Shown here piece by piece: positions 38,197-44,459 of a DNA stretch of 44,459 nucleotides. Within the stretch, counting starts at the first letter, position 1. Each line of letters opens with the position of its first letter. The notes under the pieces are model-generated. The model saw nothing but the letters and a program-made list of their open reading frames with translations, did not search any database and was not told where the DNA came from. Source of the DNA: Oscillospiraceae bacterium (GTDB taxonomy: Bacteria; Bacillota; Clostridia; Oscillospirales; Acutalibacteraceae); the NCBI GenBank assembly GCA_009779495.1, contig WRED01000016.1:1-44459 (forward strand). The letters are read 5' to 3'. Position numbers and translations under genes: made by a program.

Positions 38197-39162
38197 ATGA
38201 AGAAAATTTCTCTGAGGTTCCTGGCGCTTTTACTGAGCATGGCTCTTGTCTTTGGACTTGCCGCCTGCTCGAAGAACGAACCGGCTAGCACAACCGAAGC
38301 CGAAACGACGGAAATCGAAACTTTCACGGATGAACCAACCACACAAGAAGTGACTACCGAAGAAGCGCCGACGCAGGATCTGACCACCGCGGTGCCGGAC
38401 GATACTACCACGGTCACCACGACGGCCCCGGACGTGACCTCAACAACGAAACCGGGCGACACCTCTACGACGGCTACCACCGCCACCACCAAGCCGGCAT
38501 CGGCGGCTCCGTCCACCAAGGAGGAGATCATTGAGTATTTCAACGCGGCGTCAAACAAGGTAAAGACCGACAAGCCCGGCTTTACGTATAAAGACCGCGT
38601 GCTCATCGACAAGAGTAAGGTTAAAATCAGCAACGGACTTCTCAACGCTATCGCGCCCACGATCATCGGCTTCGCGGAGAGCAGCTTTTCCAACTGGACA
38701 GACAAGGGCGGACCGGCAAAAGGCGCGAATCACAACAACTCTTACCCTGTAGAGGGAAAGGACTGGTCAAGCAAGCTGACTCCGGCTGTTGTGAAGAGCG
38801 CGGCCTGCACAGACAAGGGAAGCACATATGAGATAAAGATAGTTATGAATAATGAAAAGATATCTCCGCTGCCCCGTGACGCGAGCACGACCAATCACGG
38901 AAAGGCCTTTAACATCATGTCGAAGGCGGACCTGGACGACGGCCTTCAGAGCTTCGAGAAGTGGGGAATCTCCATCAGCAAGTTTGATCTGGATGTTTCC
39001 GGCAGCACGATCACGGCCACCGTTGACAAGGCCTCCGGCCGCGTGACCAAGGCGACCTACAGTTTGGTGACGATGGCGGATATGACCGCCAAGGTAACGG
39101 CCTTTACGGTTGACGCCTCAGTCCCCCTGACCTTTGAGTCGGAGTACATCATCGCGAAGTAA
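38197..39162 (+). CDS. Thr-rich-linker lipoprotein, paralogue of the one at 20990
   Basis: A 321-residue probable lipoprotein: signal peptide, lipobox FGLAAC with C24, then a Thr/Glu/Asp-rich linker (residues about 30-105, ending TTATTATTKP). The C-terminal domain opens KEEIIEYFNAASNKVKTDKPG, the same pattern as in the lipoprotein at 20990, and carries repeated short beta segments. No known catalytic motif. Two copies in 44 kb with different C-terminal sequences suggest an expanded surface-lipoprotein family. Start ATG 38197 with GAGGGAAAG upstream. Confidence 0.8.
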   Translation: MKKISLRFLALLLSMALVFGLAACSKNEPASTTEAETTEIETFTDEPTTQEVTTEEAPTQDLTTAVPDDTTTVTTTAPDVTSTTKPGDTSTTATTATTKPASAAPSTKEEIIEYFNAASNKVKTDKPGFTYKDRVLIDKSKVKISNGLLNAIAPTIIGFAESSFSNWTDKGGPAKGANHNNSYPVEGKDWSSKLTPAVVKSAACTDKGSTYEIKIVMNNEKISPLPRDASTTNHGKAFNIMSKADLDDGLQSFEKWGISISKFDLDVSGSTITATVDKASGRVTKATYSLVTMADMTAKVTAFTVDASVPLTFESEYIIAK

Positions 39163-39191
39163 CCGTTTCTAAAAAACATCAAAGCGCAACA

Positions 39192-39238
39192 GGGGCGGGC
39201 AAGGGCCGGTTTCGACCGGCCCTGATAATCCGCCCTTT
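39192..39238 (+). terminator. Terminator after the lipoprotein gene
   Basis: Inner stem AGGGCCGGT (39202-39210) / ACCGGCCCT (39215-39223) with a TTCG loop, outer GGGCGG / CCGCCC, then only TTT. Strong hairpin, weak T-tract. Confidence 0.65.
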
Positions 39239-39306
39239 ACGGCAGTTCCGCATGACATAGGAATATGTAAAATAATGACGAAAAAGTGAAAGGAAGAACA
39301 AAATAA

Positions 39307-39882
39307 ATGGACAAACCCGTATTGATCGAGACCTCGGCGCGGCACCTGCATGTGTCAAGGGAGCATCTTGACATACTGTTCGGGGAAGGGTACGAGCTTA
39401 CCCCGAAAAAGGATCTGTCGCAGCCCGGGCAGTTCGCCTGCGAGGAGCGCGTGGAGGTCGTCGGACCTAAAAAAAGTCTGCCCGGCGTGTCGATCCTGGG
39501 GCCGGTGCGCCCCGAGACACAGGTTGAGCTTTCCGTAACGGACGCGCGCTCAATGGGGCTGTTCGCGCCCATACGCGAAAGCGGCGACATAGAGGGCAGC
39601 GCCCCGTGCAGGCTCATAGGGCCGAAAGGAGAGGTCGCGCTTGACTGCGGTGTCATCGTCGCCAAGCGCCACATCCACGCCACGCCGGAGGACGCCGGGC
39701 GGTACGGCCTGAAAGACCGGCAAACCGTCAGCGTAGAGGTAAACAGCGACGGGCGCTCGCTGATATTCGGAGACGTTATTGTCCGCGTAAACCCGGCGTA
39801 TGCCTTGGCTATGCACATTGATACGGACGAATCGAACGCGTCGCTGGCGGTGCCGGGCACCTACGGCGGGATCAGGGGTTAG
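39307..39882 (+). CDS. pduL: Phosphate propanoyltransferase/phosphotransacetylase PduL
   Basis: A 191-residue PduL-type phosphotransacylase interconverting acyl-CoA and acyl-phosphate; it can replace Pta in acetate formation. Two half-domains each carry the zinc His motif: ARHLHVSREHLD near residue 12 and AKRHIHATPEDA near 120. No N-terminal encapsulation peptide is present (the protein starts directly with KPVLIETSARH), so it is likely a free cytoplasmic enzyme rather than a microcompartment one. Start ATG 39307; AAAGGAAG lies about 11 bases upstream. Confidence 0.93.
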   Translation: MDKPVLIETSARHLHVSREHLDILFGEGYELTPKKDLSQPGQFACEERVEVVGPKKSLPGVSILGPVRPETQVELSVTDARSMGLFAPIRESGDIEGSAPCRLIGPKGEVALDCGVIVAKRHIHATPEDAGRYGLKDRQTVSVEVNSDGRSLIFGDVIVRVNPAYALAMHIDTDESNASLAVPGTYGGIRG

Positions 39883-39887
39883 GCGTT

Positions 39888-39935
39888 AGGGTGTGTTTGA
39901 AAAATCCCCGTGCGCGGATTTTTCAAACACACCCT
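39888..39935. repeat. 48-bp palindrome of the AGGGTGTGTTTGAAAAA type
   Basis: A perfect 20-bp inverted repeat AGGGTGTGTTTGAAAAATCC (39888-39907; inverse 39916-39935), 8-base loop. It begins 5 bases after the pduL stop, between convergent genes, so it may also act on pduL mRNA ends. The element at 44341 opens with nearly the same arm. Confidence 0.9.
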
Positions 39936-39987
39936 AGGGATTAGGAGACGGTCAGGTAGCACGGTGCGTAAAAGTGTACGCGCCGTG

Positions 39988-41298
39988 TCATCTGGTTGTT
40001 TCCCAATTCCTAACCAACTGCTTGTAATGATTTCCCTTTTCGTCGAAGTCCCTGTAATCATTGTAGCTGGCCGCCGCCGGTGATAAAAGACAGCTTTTTC
40101 CCTTTTCTGTCAGCTCAAACGCGGCATTGACCGCGTCCCGCATATCTTTCGCCTTGATCAGATTTTTCGCCGAGCCGCCCGTCTCCAAGCCACTGCAGAT
40201 CGCGTGGCCCGTTTCGGGCAGCCCGATGAGGTTGCGGACCGAGCTGTTTTCAAGGCTTTCGCAAAAATCGGCGTAGTCAAGCCCCCTGTCCATGCCGCCG
40301 AAGATCAGCGTGTCCACGTCGTTCAGGGCCTCAACGGCGCATATCACGGCTTTCGGGATCGTGGCGATGCAGTCGTTATAAAATTTTATGCCTGAGAAAG
40401 TTCCGGCGAACTCCATGCGGTGCTCAATGCCGCCGAAGTTTTTGACGCCCTGTAAAATTTTGTCTTCCGTGACGCCAAGGCATTTCGCGGCGGCAGCGGC
40501 ATAAAAGACGTCGTAGCGGTTGTGTTCGCCGATAAGCTTCGGGTTCGCGCCCGCAAGCGTCCGCAGAAAATCGGACTTTTCCCCGTCCATTGTGCTGACG
40601 GGGATTTTTTGCGCCAAAGCCCCGCCAAAGTCATAGATTCCGCTCAGATCCTGGTCGCGGTTATAGATGAAGAAGTCGCGTTCGCTTTGATGGGCGGCGA
40701 TGTTCCACTTGGCGTTGGCGTAACCCCGGAAGCCGTCATAATGGTCGAGATGCTCCTCATACAGGTTCGTGAACACCGCGACGTGGGGCGAGCATCGGGT
40801 GAACTCCAGCTGATGGGACGACAGCTCTATCACGGCGACCTGACCCTCGCAGCCGTCCATGGCGTCCAGCACCGGCAGGCCCATGTTGCCGATGAGGCAC
40901 GACGGCATCTCGGCGGCTTGCAGGATCCCGTATATGAGCGTCGAGGTGGTCGTCTTGCCTTTCGTGCCTGTAACGCCGGCCTTGACGCACGGCGCGAACC
41001 GCAGAAACAGATCGGTCTGGCACGTGACGGTCACGCCGGGATCGAGTCCCACGCCGCGAAACGAAACGCCCGGCGACTTGATGATGAGATCGAAGCCGTT
41101 CACGCCGTCAAGATATCCCGCGCCCGTTATGAGCCTGATATTCGGGTCGTCCGTCTCCACGGGATTTTTGTCGGCGATCGTCAGCCGCGCGTCAGGCATA
41201 TAGCGGCGGATATAATTCAGCGTCGAGCGTCCCTCGCGCCCGAAGCCCACGAGCAGGATGTTTTTATCTTTGAGGAATTCAATCAGCGTCTGTGACAA
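39988..41298 (-). CDS. murD2: UDP-N-acetylmuramoyl-L-alanine--L-glutamate ligase (MurD2)
   Basis: A 436-residue Mur ligase: N-terminal UDP-binding domain with LVGFGREGRSTLNYI, ATP loop GVTGTKGKTTTST (residues 108-120), and NLYEEHLDHYDGF and EHRMEFAGTF for the ADP and substrate sites. It resembles MurD, but its gene overlaps murL by 20 bases. In the MurD2-MurL pathway known from Xanthomonas, MurD2 adds L-Glu to UDP-MurNAc-L-Ala and MurL then epimerises it. The pairing, not a residue I can point to, is what makes me favour L-Glu over D-Glu as substrate. Confidence 0.85.
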   Translation of the reverse strand: MSQTLIEFLKDKNILLVGFGREGRSTLNYIRRYMPDARLTIADKNPVETDDPNIRLITGAGYLDGVNGFDLIIKSPGVSFRGVGLDPGVTVTCQTDLFLRFAPCVKAGVTGTKGKTTTSTLIYGILQAAEMPSCLIGNMGLPVLDAMDGCEGQVAVIELSSHQLEFTRCSPHVAVFTNLYEEHLDHYDGFRGYANAKWNIAAHQSERDFFIYNRDQDLSGIYDFGGALAQKIPVSTMDGEKSDFLRTLAGANPKLIGEHNRYDVFYAAAAAKCLGVTEDKILQGVKNFGGIEHRMEFAGTFSGIKFYNDCIATIPKAVICAVEALNDVDTLIFGGMDRGLDYADFCESLENSSVRNLIGLPETGHAICSGLETGGSAKNLIKAKDMRDAVNAAFELTEKGKSCLLSPAAASYNDYRDFDEKGNHYKQLVRNWETTR

Positions 41299-42661
41299 AT
41301 CGGTACATCTCCTTAACGTTAGATAAAAATTCTTTCGGTATGTTGTGCTGTTCGTCGAACGCGGCCAAAAGCGTCTCGTCGGCCGCTTCGCCGGATTTTT
41401 CGCGCTGGTAAAGCCGCAGAAGCGCGGGCAGAGGCACGCCCTCCATGGTGTATTTGCGCACGGTCAAAGCCAGCGCCAGGCCGACCTCCGAGACGGTGCC
41501 GATACACTCAAAGGGCTTCGTATCGGAGAATCCGGCAAGGGCGAGAAAGTCGCCGGACAGGTCGCCGCGCTCAAGCAGGTTTTCGCCGAAGATGGCATTC
41601 AGCTCCTCCGCTCTCAAAAAAGGCGCGAGTATGATGTAGACGAACAGGCATTTCGCGCACTGGCGGCACCAGACATTTTGGCGGCTTCCAGCGTTGCAGC
41701 TTTTGAAAATCCCATGGTACTGGGGCAGCGCGGCGAAACGTTTGGCGATCTGCAGCTCGTTAAACGGGCGGAGCAGGCTGAAATAACGGATCGGCAAGTC
41801 CAGGAATTGCCGCGTGTATGTAAGGAAATCGTTTTCAAAATCGAAAGACTTCGAGTATTGATGGTTTACGTCCGCGCCCGGGACGCTCGGCTCGTTGGCG
41901 CTGGACTCATTTGAAAGGATGATATTTTCCGCGCCGATCAGGTATGCGCAGTACAGCGACAGAAACGCGGCCACGGCGGAAAACGGCGTATGCCCGTTAA
42001 GATAACCCTCGCCGTTTAAGCGCAGCAGCTCAGGGTCGATTGTTCTGTATGTACGCACGATGCTGTCCTTGGGAAGCCCCGCTGCCAAAACGGTACCTGT
42101 CCGGGCGGGCTGGTCGTTTATTGTGAAGCAGCGAATGCTGTCCCTCCTGCCGTGAAGCAGGCTCAACGTGACGGCGGAGTCCTTGCCGCCGCCTACGGGT
42201 ACGAGATTCAGGCCGCACAGACGGATATCGGACGTACCCGCGCCGCTTTCAACAGTCTCTCCCAGGCTGTCAAAATTGACGAAGCTGTCAAAATCCGTGA
42301 CGATGCCGTTCCGATAAAAGAATTCGCCCAGGCCGCCCCACCAGAGCTTTTTCCACCAAAGCGCCTGCTCACCGCTGACCGCCCCGCACCTGATCACGAC
42401 TTTCCCGGGACACGCCGCTTTCCAGTAGCTGACGGCTTCCACAAGCCCCAAGGAAAAAATCAGCTTCCGGGCGGTTTCGCCGTCAAAGGGGTTGACAAGC
42501 GCAAGGTTGTCCGTCATGACCCTGATCTCGGGGCGGAATTCACACAAACCCTCCATGACAAAGCCGTAGCGTATCAGAATGTGATCCGGATTCCTGATGA
42601 TTTCGTATCCGTTATAGAAAAAAGCGCGGTGCGCGGCGCGAAGCTCCTCAAACTTACCCAT
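41279..42661 (-). CDS. murL: UDP-MurNAc-L-alanyl-L-glutamate epimerase (MurL)
   Basis: A 460-residue protein of the MurL family. Recognisable segments: LVEAVSYWKAACPGKV, WGGLGEFFYRNGI, the PP-loop VPVGGGKDSAVTL (residues 154-166), NESSANEPS and CRQCAKCLFVYIILAPFL near the C terminus. The PP-loop fits ATP-dependent activation. MurL inverts the terminal L-Glu of UDP-MurNAc-L-Ala-L-Glu to D-Glu, by-passing glutamate racemase. It is upstream of and overlaps murD2. Promoter at 42694. Confidence 0.88.
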   Translation of the reverse strand: MGKFEELRAAHRAFFYNGYEIIRNPDHILIRYGFVMEGLCEFRPEIRVMTDNLALVNPFDGETARKLIFSLGLVEAVSYWKAACPGKVVIRCGAVSGEQALWWKKLWWGGLGEFFYRNGIVTDFDSFVNFDSLGETVESGAGTSDIRLCGLNLVPVGGGKDSAVTLSLLHGRRDSIRCFTINDQPARTGTVLAAGLPKDSIVRTYRTIDPELLRLNGEGYLNGHTPFSAVAAFLSLYCAYLIGAENIILSNESSANEPSVPGADVNHQYSKSFDFENDFLTYTRQFLDLPIRYFSLLRPFNELQIAKRFAALPQYHGIFKSCNAGSRQNVWCRQCAKCLFVYIILAPFLRAEELNAIFGENLLERGDLSGDFLALAGFSDTKPFECIGTVSEVGLALALTVRKYTMEGVPLPALLRLYQREKSGEAADETLLAAFDEQHNIPKEFLSNVKEMYRFVTDAD

Positions 42662-42693
42662 TTTTCACGATCCTCTCAAATTGGCTTGATTAT

Positions 42694-42722
42694 ATTGTAC
42701 ATGTATCCGCGCGCGAATGCAA
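42694..42722 (-). promoter_or_regulatory. murL-murD2 promoter
   Basis: Minus strand TTGCAT (42722-42717), 17-base spacer, TACAAT (42699-42694), about 33 bases before the murL start; GAGAGGATCG is the ribosome site. It is divergent from the alanine racemase promoter about 70 bases away. Confidence 0.65.
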
Positions 42723-42769
42723 GGGAATTATGTCGGATTTCAGACTCACGCGCCTTGACAGAAAAGATG

Positions 42770-42798
42770 TTGCAAAAAAAGTTGTTGTGTGCTATACT
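42770..42798 (+). promoter_or_regulatory. Alanine racemase promoter
   Basis: TTGCAA (42770-42775), 17-base spacer, TATACT (42793-42798), with a TGC before the -10. The predicted leader is about 100 bases. Confidence 0.7.
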
Positions 42799-42908
42799 GA
42801 AAAAAGTGAAAATTTGTGTTGATGGGAACGGTATAAAATGATTGCTTTGATTGTGGTTCGGGCGCAAACGCTCCAAAACATTCAATGGAAAGGTTTCTGC
42901 AGAATACG

Positions 42909-44093
42909 ATGAATGAATTCTTCAAGCGGACATGGGTGCAGGTAGATCTTGACGCGCTCAAGTCCAACTATAACGCGATCCGGGGCCATGTTTCACCGTC
43001 GGCGAAAATCATGGCCGTCGTGAAAGCGGACGCTTACGGGCACGGCTATGAGCGCGTCGTCAATGAGTTCTGCGGCGACGGCTGCGACTGGTTCGGCGTC
43101 TCGAACCTTGAGGAGGCTTTGCAGGTGCGCGAGGTCGCGGGAGGCAAGCCGATTCTGATCGTGGGCTACACGCCGCCCGAATACGCCGCCCAGCTGGCCG
43201 TTAACAACATTTCGCAGACCGTGTGGGGTATGTCCTACGCCCAAAGCCTGTCGGAAAACGCGCGGCGCGCGGGCGTGCGGGTAAACATCCATATCAAGGC
43301 GGATACGGGCATGACCCGGCTCGGGTTTCCGTATCAGGACGCCGGCCTGGACGCAGGCTCCGTTGACGATATTACGGCGGTCTGCGCGCTGCCGAACCTC
43401 TACAGTGAAGGCATATTTACCCATTTCGCCGTGGCGGACGAGGAGAAAAGCGGAGAGGCGTTTACGCGGCGTCAGTTCGGTCTTTTCCTTGATATGATTA
43501 GCCGCCTGAAACAAAAGGGCATTGAGTTTGAGTACCGCCACTGTTGCAACTCGGCGGCCACCCTGTTATACCCGGACATGCAGCTTGACATGGTCCGTAT
43601 GGGAATTGAGCTGTTCGGCTGCTGCCCGTCGCCGAAAATCAAGAAGTATCTCGAGGTCACGCCGGTGATGTCGCTCAAAACAGTGATGTCGATGATCAAA
43701 ACGGTCAGGCCGGGTACGCCCGTGAGTTACGGCGGAGACTATGTGACGCAGCGTGAAACGACTGTCGCGACAGTGCCGGTAGGGTATGCCGACGGTTATC
43801 CCCGCGCGCTGGCAGGCGGCGAAATGCTGTTTAAGGGACAGCGCCTGCCCATTATCGGGCGCATTTGCATGGACCAGTGCATGCTGGACGTCACGGGCGT
43901 TGACGGGATCGCGGAGGGCAGCCACATCACGGTGTTCGGCAAAAGCCACCGGGATAAGATAAGCGTGGACGAGCTGGCGCAAAGGCTCGGTACAGTCAAT
44001 TACGAGCTGCTCTGCGGAATCAGCAAGCGCGTACCGCGTATATACATGAGCCACAATGAGATCGATTTTATAACCGACTATATACAGGTCTGA
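42909..44093 (+). CDS. alr: Alanine racemase
   Basis: A 394-residue PLP-dependent racemase producing D-alanine for peptidoglycan. PLP Lys is K39 in AVVKADAYGHG when counted from ATG 42909, the usual position in this family, which supports that start over ATG 42885. Other motifs: HIKADTGMTRLGF, VRMGIELFGCCP, PVSYGGDYVT (second catalytic Tyr region), GRICMDQCMLDV. A serine-racemase activity cannot be excluded by eye. It is divergent from murL-murD2, so three cell-wall precursor genes are clustered. Confidence 0.94.
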   Translation: MNEFFKRTWVQVDLDALKSNYNAIRGHVSPSAKIMAVVKADAYGHGYERVVNEFCGDGCDWFGVSNLEEALQVREVAGGKPILIVGYTPPEYAAQLAVNNISQTVWGMSYAQSLSENARRAGVRVNIHIKADTGMTRLGFPYQDAGLDAGSVDDITAVCALPNLYSEGIFTHFAVADEEKSGEAFTRRQFGLFLDMISRLKQKGIEFEYRHCCNSAATLLYPDMQLDMVRMGIELFGCCPSPKIKKYLEVTPVMSLKTVMSMIKTVRPGTPVSYGGDYVTQRETTVATVPVGYADGYPRALAGGEMLFKGQRLPIIGRICMDQCMLDVTGVDGIAEGSHITVFGKSHRDKISVDELAQRLGTVNYELLCGISKRVPRIYMSHNEIDFITDYIQV

Positions 44094-44154
44094 TTTTTCT
44101 TTACAAACTTTCTACTTTGGCTTAAAAAATTATTCACGCGCATTTCATATTTAT

Positions 44155-44224
44155 GGGGTATGATTTACACAAGCTCAACGGCGAAAGGCGCCGCACCGAG
44201 TAGCCGGTGAGTAATTTTACCCCC
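44155..44224 (+). ncRNA. Candidate structured RNA (three-way junction, riboswitch-like)
   Basis: A three-way junction can be drawn: P1 GGGGTA (44155-44160) / TACCCC (44218-44223); P2 GGCG (44180-44183) / CGCC (44189-44192); P3 CACCG (44194-44198) / CGGTG (44205-44209). A perfect terminator follows 20 bases later, the layout of a transcriptional riboswitch, with the controlled gene presumably beyond the window. I have a vague impression of similarity to metal-ion riboswitch motifs upstream of cation antiporters (nhaA-I type) but cannot confirm it. Confidence 0.45.
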
Positions 44225-44244
44225 TCCTCAAAGCAACCCCTCAT

Positions 44245-44284
44245 AAAAGCAAAGCCCCGCTTGAAAAGGCGGGGCTTTGCTTTT
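44245..44284 (+). terminator. Strong intrinsic terminator
   Basis: A perfect 16-bp stem, AAAAGCAAAGCCCCGC (44245-44260) / GCGGGGCTTTGCTTTT (44269-44284). Either the alr terminator or the expression platform of the RNA at 44155. Confidence 0.9.
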
Positions 44285-44340
44285 GACAGTTAAAAATGCG
44301 AATCACGTGTTAAATAATGGATAAAAACAGAAAGGGTATT

Positions 44341-44459
44341 AGGGCGTGTTTGAAAAAACCACGCGCACGTCTTTTTGGCGCTTTTTCCGCCGCACTGCGT
44401 TAAAATTTCTTAAAATACGGGAGTATTCTTTCAAAATTTTATCTTGTGCGGCGAAAAAA
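44341..44459. repeat. AGGGCGTGTTTGAAAAA palindromic element, truncated by window end
   Basis: It begins AGGGCGTGTTTGAAAAAACC, close to the arm at 39888. Interior arms TTTTTCCGCCGCAC (44384-44397) / GTGCGGCGAAAAAA (44446-44459) pair around an A/T-rich centre. The expected inverse of the outer arm lies past the window edge. Bases 44296-44335 before it resemble 35383-35413. Confidence 0.75.

Overview
The window reads as chromosome from an anaerobic, endospore-forming member of the Clostridia (Oscillospiraceae/Ruminococcaceae-like). The evidence is an alpha/beta small acid-soluble spore protein, a SpoVAF/GerA-type germination membrane protein, clostridial families (DUF4364, DUF1848, WG-like proteins), polyferredoxin plus aldehyde:ferredoxin oxidoreductase chemistry, and GC-rich third codon positions. 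Taxonomy is inference. No rRNA, tRNA, CRISPR array, transposase or phage gene was seen.

Layout. 1-4000: a small unknown protein, a proline-repeat peptidoglycan-binding protein and spoVAF. 4000-8430 (both strands): GH13 alpha-glucosidase, ANT(2'')-like nucleotidyltransferase and cytidine deaminase on the minus strand; then on the plus strand an acyltransferase-like membrane protein and a 36-codon holin-like type I toxin with strong promoter, structured leader and candidate antisense RNA. 8600-11950: a three-gene set (acetolactate-synthase-like ThDP enzyme, GNAT, NAD-dependent epimerase) suggestive of a modified or branched sugar. 12000-13000: SASP and DedA on the minus strand.

13090-20890 is the richest block: an ECF transporter S subunit, a type II toxin-antitoxin pair with a nonsense-broken toxin, a membrane-anchored sulfite-oxidase-fold protein, two ECF ATPases, EcfT, MobB, a small kinase-like protein, a four-cluster polyferredoxin, a tungsten/molybdenum aldehyde oxidoreductase and a MoaD/ThiS-like protein. 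Most are coupled by 4-base ATGA overlaps. I read it as an oxidoreductase with its own cofactor-maturation and import functions.

20990-29820 (minus): Thr-rich lipoprotein, ribulokinase, DUF4364, RlmH, a frameshifted WG-like membrane protein, YycJ/WalJ hydrolase, MurA and a type Ic aspartate aminotransferase. 30370-35380 (plus): ComEC-type metallo-beta-lactamase membrane protein, DUF1848 and a three-gene ABC-2 exporter. 35700-37350 (minus): an iron-sulfur flavoprotein-like reductase and an AT-rich two-gene DUF6232-like module. 37450-39890 (plus): family 4 uracil-DNA glycosylase, a second Thr-rich lipoprotein and PduL. 39990-44090: the alternative peptidoglycan pair MurL-MurD2 (minus) and alanine racemase (plus). 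The end holds a candidate structured RNA, a strong terminator and a truncated repeat.

The intergenic space carries many palindromic repeats. Three elements of about 160 bp (17549, 22052, 30059) have different terminal arms but share one internal core word; one supplies the C-terminal codons of ribulokinase. Others are short AGAACCTG hairpins, AGGGYGTGTTTGAAAAA elements, and two palindromes of types seen in many bacterial genomes.
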